DNA from: Ichthyophis bannanicus
Taxonomy: Eukaryota; Chordata; Amphibia; Gymnophiona; Ichthyophiidae
Assembly (NCBI GenBank): GCA_033557465.1
Contig: CM066032.1
Span: 52,798,955-52,862,954 of the forward strand
Length of the DNA: 64,000 nucleotides
Direction of reading: 5' to 3'
Under the pieces are notes generated by a model. It did not search any database. It was given only the letters and a program-made list of their open reading frames with translations, and was not told the origin of the DNA. Position 1 is the stretch's first letter. Every line of letters starts with the position of its first letter. This document shows, piece by piece, positions 1-10,200 of the stretch. The position numbers and the translations under genes were made by a program.

Positions 1-720
1 CCCTTTAGAAAGTTAAAAGGTAGTACTGTGGATTTCCTTACTATCCCTCCTCCACTAATTAAATCAAAGGCGATGATACTATGATCACTATTGCCAAGTG
101 GCCCCAACACCCTTATCTCTTGCACTACATCTGGTGTTCTACTAAGGACTAGTTCTAATATTGCTTCCCCTCTGGTCGATTCATGAACCAGCTGCTCCAA
201 GAAGCAGTCATTTATTTCATCTAGGAACTTTATCTCCCTAGCATGTCCTGCCGTGACACTGACCCAGTCGATACCAGGGTAATTGAAATCACCCATTATT
301 ATTACTGCGCTGTAATGTTTGTTAGCTTCCTTGATTTCTTTGAGCATTTCATCATCCATTTGTTCATTCTGGCCAGGCGGTCGATAGTACACCCCCACTG
401 CCATCGCCTTCCCCTTTTTACATGGAATTTCAATCCATAGAGATTCTACAGAAAATTTTGTTTCCTGCAAAACTTTAATCCTTTCTGACTCAATGCCCTC
501 TCTAACATAGAGCGCAACCCCTCCACCAATTTGATCAGCTCTATCATTACAATATAGTTTGTACCCAGGTATCACAGTGTCCCACTGGTTGTCATCCTTC
601 CACCATGTCTCTGATATTCCAATCATATCTAACCTCTCATTTAGTGCTATATATTCTAACTCTCCCATCTTCTTTTTTAGACTTCTAGCATTTGCATACA
701 AGCATTTTAGAGACTGTATT
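1..720 (-). pseudogene. CR1 ORF2 apurinic endonuclease domain, partial
   Basis: The minus strand translates to a typical LINE endonuclease: ISETWWKDDNQWDT, GGGVALYV, a GDFNYPGIDW block carrying the catalytic Asp/Asn, and SDHSII near the C-terminal end of the domain. This enzyme nicks the target DNA to prime reverse transcription. Stop codons interrupt it in places. The reverse transcriptase would lie beyond base 1, outside the window. Confidence 0.78.
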
Positions 721-1027
721 TTATTCATATTAATTTGGCTATTGGTAGACATGGGTAATTTGGGATATTTAAGCTCTGTCTGCTCCATACTCGAGGGCAT
801 TTGGGCTACTTTACTCTTTTTTGGAACCTCTCTGCTTTTGGTAGTATCCTTCAAGGATACATTCTTCCGAACCATCCGCTCTTGGGCGACTGTTGGCTTT
901 CCCCTATTATCTAGTTTAAAAGCTGCTCTATCTCCTTTTTAAAGGTTAATGCCAGCAGCCTGGTTCCATCCCAGTTAAGGTGAAGCCCATTCCTTTGGAA
1001 GAGCCCCTCCTTTCCCCAGAATGTTCC

Positions 1028-1771
1028 TCAGTTCCTAACAAATCCAAAACCCTCATCTTTGCACCATCGTCTCATCCACACATTGAGACTCCGAAGCTCT
1101 GCCTGCCTTTTGGGACCTGCATGTGGAACGGGAAGCATTTCGGAGAACACTACCCTGGAAGTTCTGGATTTCAACTTCCTACCTAAAAGCCTAAATTTAG
1201 CCTCCAGAACCTCCCTACCACATTTTCCTATGTCATTGGTACCAAAATGTACCAAGACAGCAGACTCCTCCCCAGCACTATCTATGACCTTATCTAGGTG
1301 GCGCGTGAGGTCCGCTACCTTCGCACCAGGCAGGCATGTTACCAGGCGATCCTCACGTCCACCAGCCACCCAGCTATCTACATGCCTAATGATCGAATCA
1401 CCAACTATAACGGCTGTCCTAACCCTTCCCTCATGGGCGCATGGCCCTTGAGAAACTTCCTCGGTGCGAGAGGGTTTTACATCACCTGGAGGACAGGTCT
1501 TATTTACAGGATCGCTTCCTGCCACACCAGGATGATGCTCTCCTGTCACGTGACCTCTCTCCTCCATAGCAACAGGGGTGCTGCCAGACTGGAGGTGGGA
1601 CTTCAGGACTATATCCTTGTAGGTCTTGTCTATGTACCTCTCTGTCTGTCTTATGTTTTCCAAGTCTGCTACTCTAGCCTCTAGAGAACGGACTCGTTCC
1701 CTGAGAGCAAAGAGCTCCTTGCACCTAGTGCACACGTAAGACCTCTCATCAACTGGGAGAAAATCATACAT
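1028..1771 (-). pseudogene. CR1 ORF1 protein with SGNH/esterase-like domain
   Basis: The open stretch gives 247 residues. It starts with a Cys-x2-Cys pair (VCTRCKEL) and a short coiled coil, then an SGNH-hydrolase-like domain with the block GDSIIRHVDSW (nucleophile Ser) and, about 50 residues later, HFGTNDIGK. CR1 ORF1 proteins are known to carry such an esterase-like domain, thought to act in RNP or membrane handling during retrotransposition. The frame stops at a TGA near 1028, whereas the sister copy at 41601-41966 reads on for about 40 residues to a similar natural end. I therefore call it a broken copy. Confidence 0.8.
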
Positions 1772-2199
1772 GTGACACTAAGTGCAAAAGACTGGAAAGC
1801 CCCCATCTCGCTGCTGGACTGCTGTCTGCATCTTAGTTTTAAGTTTGTGTTTAGATCTTTAAGTTCTTTACGTACTAAGGGTTGCTATGGATATTTATAC
1901 CAATAAAACTGTACCTAATATTTTTAATATACCTTGTTCACGTGAAGCTTAATTAACCTCAGGTCCTTAGTGTATGACTGATTTGGGTAACGAGCTTCAC
2001 CTGAGAGCACCTCCTGTCTGTTAAAATGTGTAAGTACCTATAAAGCTATGATTATCCCAGGGGTGGGTGGGTGTGGGGAGGGAGGGAGGGAAATAATACT
2101 TATTAAAAGAGGGCTGCTACACAGTACCCTGTCCTGTGCTGCTGAGGTAAGCTATATTCTGATTTGATTTAAATTATAGCTCTTTGCTGCTTCTAGGCT

Positions 2200-2535
2200 C
2201 TAACCTATTATGAAATTTAAACTACAAGCTCTCTGCTGGGTTCTAAATTTAACCAGAAAGCTCTCTTCTGTGTTTTAAATTGAAACTAAAAGTACTTTGC
2301 TGATGCTAGGCCCTGAGCGACTATTAAATTTAAACTAAAAGCTCTCTGCTGGGTTCTAAATTTAATCAGAAAGCTCTCTTCTGTGTTTTAAATTGAAACT
2401 AAAAGTTCTTTGCTGATGCTAGGCCTTCAGTGACTATTAAAGTTAAACTACAGCTCTCTGCTGGGTATGAAAGGTAACCAGAAAGTTCTCTTCTGTGTTT
2501 TAAATTTAAACTTAAACTGCTGCTACTAGGCCCTG
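2200..2535. repeat. About three imperfect tandem units of ~112 bp
   Basis: The phrases 'aaagctctctgctgggttcta', 'cagaaagctctcttctgtg' and 'tttgctgatgctaggcc' recur in the same order roughly every 110 bases. No coding sense is visible. The array sits just upstream of the CR1 ORF1 on the minus strand, so it may be the tandem 5' untranslated region of that element. That link is inference. Confidence 0.6.
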
Positions 2536-2689
2536 ACTGATTTAACAAAAAATAGTGGGTTCACAGATTAATTAGCTTTAATAGAAAAAATTCCTTTCAG
2601 AAAAATTCCCAGACGTATATACTCACAATTGCAGATCTCTCTCCAGAAGTAACAGTCCCCTTTCTAGTCCTTCAGTCTATGATACCCCA

Positions 2690-2925
2690 CTCTACAACTG
2701 TATTGTAAATAGTTAATTTGAGTTTGATTATGTTTCTGTCATTGTTAAGCATGCAATGCATTAAAATCAGTTTCATGTACATAGTTCTCCTCTGTTCCAT
2801 GTACTTGGAGAATACAACTGTTCGTGCACTCATCAAAATGTTGTTAATTGTAAACCACAATTGATCCTTGGAAATTGCGGTATAGAATTGTTTCAAAATA
2901 TAAATAAATACATAAATACAGGGGA
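2690..2925 (+). mobile_element. L2/SINE-type retroposon 3' tail
   Basis: The segment ends in a 'ttgtaaaccacaattgat' block, 'gcggtatagaa' and an (AAATA)n tail. This '...aaccgc...ggtata...aataaataaa' ending recurs at 27540, 38690, 43090 and in the SINEs of this window, so it is the 3' end of a common LINE/SINE family. Confidence 0.5.
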
Positions 2926-3073
2926 AAGATTTCTGATCACACCTTCTTAGTGTCATGAGGAATCAGAAAAATAGAAGGGGGCTTCATGTGGAGATCTACT
3001 TTTAGAAGTGGAGACAGGGGTTTGAGTTACTCAAGGGACTCAAAAGAGTGTTTACTGGTGTTTGAAACTGCGA

Positions 3074-3254
3074 GGGGCATGTTTACTAAACCCCGTTAGC
3101 TAATGCCGCCTCAGTGTGTCCTGTGCTCTTTGCGTTTTTGGACTGTGCACGCCCCCAAGAGATACTGCATAACGTTTGCAGCTAATACGGCACTATTTGC
3201 ACAAAGATGGTGCATTAGCAGCTAAAGCCTAACGCAGTTTAATAAACACGCCCC
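3074..3254. mobile_element. Small DNA transposon (MITE) with ~26-bp inverted ends
   Basis: The left end GGGGCATGTTTACTAAAC mirrors the complement of the right end, GGGGCGTGTTTATTAAAC, and the match runs on through CGTTAG on both sides. The 181-bp unit has no coding capacity. Terminal inverted repeats with a short non-coding interior are the hallmark of a MITE. I cannot see a clear target-site duplication, so the superfamily is open. Confidence 0.7.
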
Positions 3255-3374
3255 CTAGCCATCTCAAGATGGACCTTTCATGGTCACGCATGATATCATC
3301 TTTCCTCATTTCATGATGTGCTGGGGTTCATGTTGTTTTTTCCTTCACAGTGTGTTGCATTGTTTCTTTTTTAG

Positions 3375-3615
3375 GGTGGTGCTGTACTTGGACCAGGGAG
3401 GACAATAGAAAATCCTCAAGAAGCTCTTCCTACCTCACTGTATGTCAAGTATGGAAGGCACAGTCGTGGAGAATGCCGAAATAAACCTGACTTGAGTGAC
3501 TGGTACAATGGGATAAACAAGCCAACCTTTTTCATCCGTGTGATTGGTGCTGATAGATCCCTCCTGCAACTGGGATCGGACAGGGGAGGCGAGTTCAAAA
3601 CCTGCCCCAACTATG
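3375..3615 (+). CDS. SecA-like gene, upstream exon, unknown domain
   Basis: A polypyrimidine tract and TTTTAG precede the exon and GTAAG follows it. Read in phase 0 from 3375 it is fully open for 80 codons and ends with one spare base (phase 1). The translation contains PDLSDWYNGINKPTFFIRVI and RSLLQLGSDRGGEF, with several Cys, Trp and aromatic residues, and looks like part of a folded domain. I do not recognise the family. Because the exon begins at an acceptor, the start codon must lie in an earlier exon, most likely before this window. Its phase-1 end fits the exon at 4566. The 950-base intron that follows (3616-4565) holds nothing I can identify. Membership in the SecA-like gene is inferred from strand, order and phase. 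Confidence 0.72.
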
Positions 3616-4565
3616 GTAAGCTGCACTTCTATGGATCTTCCTGCTACATAGGGTATATCTTCACTAATACAAAGCCATAGGATAATACGTAGAGTTGTAG
3701 TTTAGATTTTTAAACTGGATTTTATAATTTAATTATTTGCTTTCCCTGATCTGAACTGAAATTGCAATCAGGTGCAATACGTATTTCCCTGCCGCAGAGT
3801 GATCTTGGGGGTCAGACGAATGTGGATAGCTTTGTCCCAAGCCCCTAGATACTAAGGAACTTCCCATAAGTCCTAGACATGGGCGTTCAAAGGGGTGTGT
3901 TTGGATTGGGGACCTATGGGTGGGGTGGTCTCTGGTGGTGCTACCTTGGGGGGTAGGGATGCCTTCTGGGAGCGGAGGATCTTGAAGGAGGATGGGATGG
4001 AGTTAGGGGATAGAGAGCTGTCTGGGAGGAATCCATGTGGCATTTTTGCACTGGTCCATTTAAGATGGTGCCCAGGAGCACTGGGACATGTGTTAGCAAG
4101 CTGATGCTCTCAAAGAAGAAATGTAACACCTGTATTGGGCTGGTATCATTTTCCAGGAATAACAGAGATTGCAAAGCTTAATACAAGCTGCATAATTACA
4201 TTTGCATAGCATAAAGTGCTTTACATTCATTTGCATGCTTTGCATCTCATTATTTGTTAACTTAAGTTGCAGTAAAGTAATGCACAATTTTGTCATTTAA
4301 TGTTCTTAGGAGGCAAACATTGTGCGTTATTCTGTTAATGCATATTAGTAACGATCCCAGAGAGTAGGACTGCAAACCTTTTCAATTTAGAACCACATAT
4401 TCAGTGGTCCTTCTTAAATGGAGTATCTAGAACAAGAGATTAGCGGATGGCTTACACGCTTATCTTGATGCATGTGGAAAGAGATCTTCTGTTATGATGC
4501 AACTGGTTTGGGAAGGACAGGATAACTTCAGGGCTGATCACTCTTTTTCTCTGATGTTTTAAAAG

Positions 4566-4873
4566 GAAAACTTGAAGAAGACCAGGAAAGAGAAAAAGAG
4601 GAAAGGAGACAACGAGAAGCAGAAGAAAGAGAGAGAATGCAAGAAGAAGAAAGAAAACAGCAGGAAGAAGTACAGAGAATGCAGGAGCGGTTAGAAAAAG
4701 AACTGAGGATTACGGAAGAAATGGAAAGAGAGGGCAAAGTTCTAGAGGACAATCTTACCAAAGTCTCAGAGTACATGAAGTATCAAGAGAGTGGACGTGA
4801 GCGATTCCATCAGCACACAGAAATGCGCGAGTATTTCCTGGCAGATGACGCTGCTGGAATTCAGACAGATCAG
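4566..4873 (+). CDS. SecA-like gene, coiled-coil exon
   Basis: The exon lies between an acceptor (TTTTAAAAG) and a donor (CAG/GTACTG). Joined in phase 1 to the exon ending at 3615 it reads Gly-Lys-Leu-Glu-Glu and stays open to its last codon, leaving phase 0, which matches the exon at 46364. The first ~60 residues are almost all Glu, Arg, Lys and Gln (for example ERMQEEERKQQEEVQRMQER), a long charged coiled coil likely to serve oligomerisation or partner binding. The last ~40 residues (MKYQESGRERFHQHTEMREY) are more mixed. No introns or stops break it. Coiled coils of this composition occur in many protein families, so alone it says nothing about function. Confidence 0.75.
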
Positions 4874-5139
4874 GTACTGTAGCTGCTTTAGTGAACGTCA
4901 TAAAGGATAAGCAGGATATGAAGTCCTCAGTGAGGGGCGACGCCATGCAACGGAGCTTAGGAGATGTTTCTGGCATGTTCAGCTGTGCACGTGCGAGATC
5001 ATGTGGGGTGACATCAGGCCTTTGTCACCATCTCCCGATCTATTGTTCTTTCCATTTTCTCACATGGGCTGGCCTCAGAATTCTCTTCTTTCTTCCTCTT
5101 AGTCTCCCTAGATAGACTGTTATAATTCTCTTTGGGCCC

Positions 5140-5285
5140 GATATTCAGCACCGGTGGCTAGTGCTGCCGACATGGAAATCTAAACGCAGATATTCAATGT
5201 CATATCCGACCCTATCATTGAATATCTGGGTTAGCCACATTTAGCGCTCACTAACTGGGCAGTGGTGATATTGAGTTGCTGCCCG
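5140..5285. repeat. Fragment of a dispersed repeat ('gatattcagc' family)
   Basis: The block 'gggcccgatattcagcaccg ... ttgaatatctgggttagcc' has self-complementary pieces (gatattcag / ttgaatatc). A similar block recurs at 42750-42812 ('atatccagccaccagcattg ... aatatgtgggttggc'). It is probably a decayed non-autonomous DNA transposon. No family was assigned. Confidence 0.4.
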
Positions 5286-5795
5286 GTTAGTGAGATGTGA
5301 TGAAAGTAAGGCTAGAGATATGATTCTGACCTTTACATACTTAAAGAGAAATAATGACCGAACAAACCTCTTCCAAAGATGGGGAAGCTGTAAAACTAAA
5401 GGGCATAAAATGAAGCTGCAAGGGGGTAAATTGAAAGGCAATGTCAGGAAATACTTTTTCACTGAAAGGGTGGTGGTTGCTTGGAATGCCCTCCTGATGG
5501 AAGTGGTGGGGGCAAATACAGTGACAGAATTCAAAATGGCATGGACAGACACAGCGGATCCCTTTACAGCAACAGGATAAAATCAAAATAAACGTAACTA
5601 ACTAATTTCTCAACATACAGGGGTGTCCTACACAGAGTGGTGGAGGGTTCACCCCTAAAACAAAGACATGGGGAGGGGTGGCCTGCACAGAGCGGCAGGT
5701 GCACCTACTCTTGCCATCTTAATGAGCAGACTAGATGGACCATACTGGTGTTTATCTGCCGTCATTTACTATGTTACTATTTTAATATGTTACTA
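5286..5795 (+). mobile_element. CR1-type LINE 3' end
   Basis: The plus strand encodes the end of a LINE reverse transcriptase ORF (KGHKMKLQGGKLKGNVRKYF, FTERVVVAWNALL), followed by a 3' untranslated region ending 'gtttatctgccgtcatttac' and 'tatgttactat'. The complement of the same tail occurs at 40321 and 45951. The host gypsy element at 5822 lies directly beside it. Confidence 0.7.
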
Positions 5796-5821
5796 CTACT
5801 ACTTATCATTTATATATATAT

Positions 5822-7298
5822 TGTCGCCTCCTTCCCCCGTCTAGGCGGTTGCCTGTTGAGGGGAGGGGGCTTCACTTTCAATGTCCCTTTAATATGGGCT
5901 CCTAGGGCAAAGGCCGCTGGGAGTTGTAGTTGCTTGAGCAGTTAGATGTAGTTGTAATAAAAATAATTCAGCCGAGGTTTGAAAGCAACACAGGAAATTT
6001 TATTTGCCTCCTTTATTTAAAGGAACTTCTAAGGAAGCTTGGCTCAACATGTATAAAGACTTTTCCACAAGAAATTAATTTTGGTATAAACTTTTCCACA
6101 GATACAAACTGCCTTTGCTTGCTTCAACAAGGCAATGATTGCTTCATTCAACATAAAGGTATCTCTTTATAGTCCGTTGCTGCAATTGGTTGTCACTTAA
6201 AGGTTTTCAGGCAGCAATATTAATATAATGAACTTCTCTTCTTTGCTTTAACTTAGTCAGGTTTTAATTAGTTGCTCTAGAGACTTTTAGCATTCTACCT
6301 TACAAGTCTCCTGCATTTAAAAGACAGAAGTCACACTAATTAAAACTTTCTTATCCTTTTCACAGCATACATTCATGTACAACAAGGCTGTAATTTCTCC
6401 AGGCTTATAACTCACAGGATTCTCACTCTACCCTTCTGGATAAAGCACATTCCATTTCAGAGTCAGATTGATTTGATTCAATATTATAATCTTCAACCTC
6501 CATTGACTCACATTCAGAGCAATCAGGCTCTGCAGTTTCCTTGAGCAACTTAAACAGCTGTTCCCCTCGAGACCTCTCTCTGGACTTAGGGCTGTTATCA
6601 AAGCAGGGGAGATCCTTATCTCTTAGCAAGCTCTTTAACAGTTTTAAAGAATTCAGGTTTTCTCTATCAACCGGTTTTCTTACCAGCCTTCCCCGAGGTG
6701 AGATTCTTGGACTCAGCGTTTCCTGGGAAATCCCTATAACTGAGTCACACCCAGCAATCTCTCCTGGCTTAAACCTCCTGGTTTCTGGACACACCGTAGG
6801 CTTTCTATAGCACTGGCATCGGTCCAAACTCTGGAGCTGGCTATGAGGAGACTCTTCCCTCGAGCTGTTGTCTGAGTACCTTTCTCTGGACTCCTGGCTA
6901 GAATCCTTACTTGCAGTTTCTTTTAGGATTCCTTCCACCACTGTTTTACTGCCACTTTCATGGCCATGCTTGCTCCTGCATGTATTAGCCCTTCCGTATC
7001 TGTCTCGGTTCCTGCTTCCGTTTCTCTTCCTCCTATGGTGCTCCTCCCTCTCTGTTCTCTGGGGCTTAAATGAGTGGGGCTGGCCTGTATCTTTCCACCC
7101 CGCCCCCAGCTGTCTCAGATTGCCTCCCTCAGTTGCCATAGAGCTGGGGCGTGGCCTTAGGACAGCAGCTTTAGACAGGTTTTTTTCTTTCCTAGCTGAG
7201 CTTTTAAAGTGACAGTTCCCTGCACTTTCCTTCTGCCTGGAGGAGACTGCTAGTGTTTTCCCTATTTCCATAGGCACTGGGGTAGCTTCATCACCACA
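5822..7298 (-). repeat. 3' LTR of gypsy family A (1477 bp)
   Basis: It is bounded by TG...CA and directly preceded, on the minus strand, by the polypurine tract. Its first ~875 bases (7298-6423) are coding: the gag-pol frame runs straight in from the interior and stops at 6423. The remaining 600 bases are AT-rich and non-coding, and probably hold the promoter and poly(A) functions. Confidence 0.92.
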
Positions 7299-10200
7299 CT
7301 TCCCCCCGCTTAAGATATTATGGGCTGGCGTACTAACCTCCGCACAGCTCGTAATACGCGAAAGGGCGTCCGTGTTGGTGTGCAATCTACCTGCTCGATG
7401 CTCTATGTGAAAATCGAATGCCTGTAAGGCCATATACCAGCGGGTAAGACGGGGATTATGATCCTTCATCTGATTTAACCAACGCAACGGGGCATGATCA
7501 GTCACCGGTAGAAATTTACGGCCCGTCAGGTAAAAACGTAGGGCCTCCACACCCCACCTTATGGCCAGACATTCCCTCTCCACTGTGGAGTACTTCCTCT
7601 CGGGTGGTGTTAGCTTTCTGCTTAGGAACATAACAGGATGTTCCTCTCCTTCAAACTTTTGCGATAATACAGCGCCTAACCCTGTATCCGACGCATCAGT
7701 TTGTACAATAAAGGACCTATTGAAATCTACGCCCCGCAATATTGGCGCATCGCAGAGCTCGTCCTTTAACCGTGAAAAGGCTTGCTCTGCGTCTGCCGAC
7801 CATTTTACTTGATTGGGTGCGTTTTTCTTTAACCTTTCTGTTAAGGCAGCACTTTTGGTAGCAAAATGGGGAATAAATCGGCGGTAATAGCCGATTAAGC
7901 CAAGAAAGCTACGTAACTGCCTTTTTGTCAATGGTCTTAGAAATGCTCTCACACTCTCTACTTTTTCAAGTAAAGGTTTAACTGTGCCCTGCCCTACCAA
8001 ATGTCCCAAGTATTTTACCTGTTTTCCCCCAAACATACATTTGGCCGGGTTCAAGGTGATGCCCGCGCTGCGCAAGGCCCTTAAAACGGCTTCAATGCGT
8101 GCCAAGTGCTCGTCCCACCGGGAGCTATGGATCACAATGTCATCCATATAGGCGGTCGCATATTGCTGATGGGGACGCAAGATCACATCAACCAATCGCT
8201 GGCAGGTCGCAGCCGCCCCATGCAATCCAAAAGGCATGCGGCGGAACTGGAAGAGACCGATGGGGGTGCTGAATGCGGTCTTTGGGCGAGATTCCCTGGT
8301 GAGGGGAATCTGCCAATACCCCTTGGTCATGTCAAGAGTGGTTAAGTAAGATGCCTTGCCCAATCGGTCTAGCAGTTCCTCTATCCTTGGCATGGGATAG
8401 GCATCAAAGCAGGAGATGGCATTCACTCTGCGGAAGTCAATGCAAAACCGCATTGTTCCGTCTGGTTTGGGAACCAGCACTATGGGGCTGTTCCAGGGAC
8501 TATGGGACTCCTCAATTATTCCCATTTTAAGCATATCCTGCACTTGGGATATTACTTCCTGGTGTTTTGCCTCGGGTAACCTGTAGGGTCTCTGGCGTAC
8601 TATCTCCCCTTGGAGGGTAACTATCTCATGGGCTACAAGACGTGTCTCACCTGGTATAGGTGTTAAGACATCGGGGAAATTCTGTAGGAGCCCTAGTAAC
8701 TCCTGCTGTTGAGACCAGGAAAGTTCTTCCCCTAACCTAGGAGCCGGATCTCCCTTGCAATCGGTCAATTGCGGGCCCAGATCCTCTTCCTCTGTTACCT
8801 CAAAGGTGGCAGCTAAACCCTTTATTTCTGTTTTATCTGTGGAACCAAAACCTCTGTACCCTCTGATGGTGGGAGTTAATTCTGGTACCTCTTCCAGGGA
8901 CGGAAATCCAACCTGCTCACATATCATCTGAGCTATGCGGTCCCCTATATTCACTTTAAAATCCTCTCGTGCGAAATTAAATAACAGCACCTTGATTGTT
9001 CCTCGATAGTCGGGGTCGATTACCCCGGCACCTACATCAATAAAATTTTTCCAGGCCAAACCCGAACGAGGGGCAAGGCATCCATAGCAGCCTGGGGGTA
9101 TTTCTACCTGTATCCCTGTCTCCACTAAGGCTTTTCCCTGATGGGGGATGATTGTCTCCTCCACACTACATACATCAAAGCTGGCTGCCATTTCCGTAGC
9201 CCGCTTAGGAACCTTTGCATTGGGAGTGGTGCGGCAAAATCTAAGGACAAACTGGGACTTTTTAGGGATGTCCTCCTTATTAGCTATCCTCCCTTGGCCC
9301 TGTCGTTGTTCAGTCCCAAACAAATGAGGGGGCACCGGCCTAGCCTTAGCCTTTCTTGTATGTGAAGAGGTTGCCTGCTCTCCCTTACACTCATTCCCCC
9401 GGGGAACTTTCCCACTCTCCAAGTGGGGTGAATCCCCTGGTGGAGCTTCTTTCTTGTCTTCCAAGTCTCTCAGTGGCGCTAAGGTGGATGTGCCACCTGT
9501 GCTATTCTGGAGACCCTCTGCTAACCCGCGCCTAAACTGGGGCCAGTCCCTTCCCAGGACTAACGCTTGTGGGAGCCTTGGTACTACAGCAACAGGTATT
9601 TTCCGCTTTAGCCCCAAACCTTTCACTGAGACAGTATAAACTGGGTAGGACGAGACTGCCCCGTGAATGCACCTTATCCTTATATTGCTTTCTTGTGACT
9701 CGGAGACCGGACCAATCTGGGAGGTTATCTCTTTCCAGAGCTTTCTCGAGATCATAGACTGGTCCGCTCCGGAGTCCAGCAAAGCTTCCACTTGGACACC
9801 CTCCACTTCTGCACCTAGGAGGAATCCCTCTCCCCTTTCCTCAGAATGGGAGGTCATAAGGGCTGTCCTAGCTCTGCACTCCTTTTTCATGTGTCCCTCT
9901 TCCCCACAAGAAAAACATTTTCTTTGCATATATCGGGATATATCTAGATGCATTACCTTCATCCCTTCTCCCCACATGGCTTTTCCTTTCCTTTCTGAGG
10001 CTACTTCGACTGCCTGAGTTAGACCACCAACCTTAACCTGGCTTACCACACTGGCCTCTAGGAAACGCTCAGCCAGTGAGGTCGCTGCCTCGGTGGTCTT
10101 GCAGTCCTGTAGGATCAGGAAGGATCTCATATCCTTTGGAACAGCGTCCATAAACTGCTCCAGGACAATACAATCTAACAATGACTCCTTCGTTCGAGTC

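Larger units (their letters stand above)
1..1771 (-). mobile_element. CR1 LINE, 5' half (ORF1 plus start of ORF2), decayed
   Basis: Read on the minus strand, this block has the order of a CR1 non-LTR retrotransposon: ORF1 at 1771-903, then the start of ORF2 with its endonuclease from about 720 down to base 1, where the window cuts it off. The same segments recur at 40481-42740, 44986-45290 and 62372-62943, which supports a repeat family. Stops and frame changes show that the copy is dead. Bases 1772-2199, upstream of ORF1, hold no recognisable gene and may be the element's 5' untranslated region. Confidence 0.85.

Noticed and set aside
4528..4776. Ser-rich frame on the minus strand opposite the coiled-coil exon
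   Set aside because: It is a shadow of the Glu/Arg-rich plus-strand exon, which has splice sites and matching phases.
5637..5945. Frame repeated at 10878-11258 (NVPLIWAPRAKAAGSCSCLS)
   Set aside because: It is the non-coding end of the family A LTR, present twice because the LTR is.
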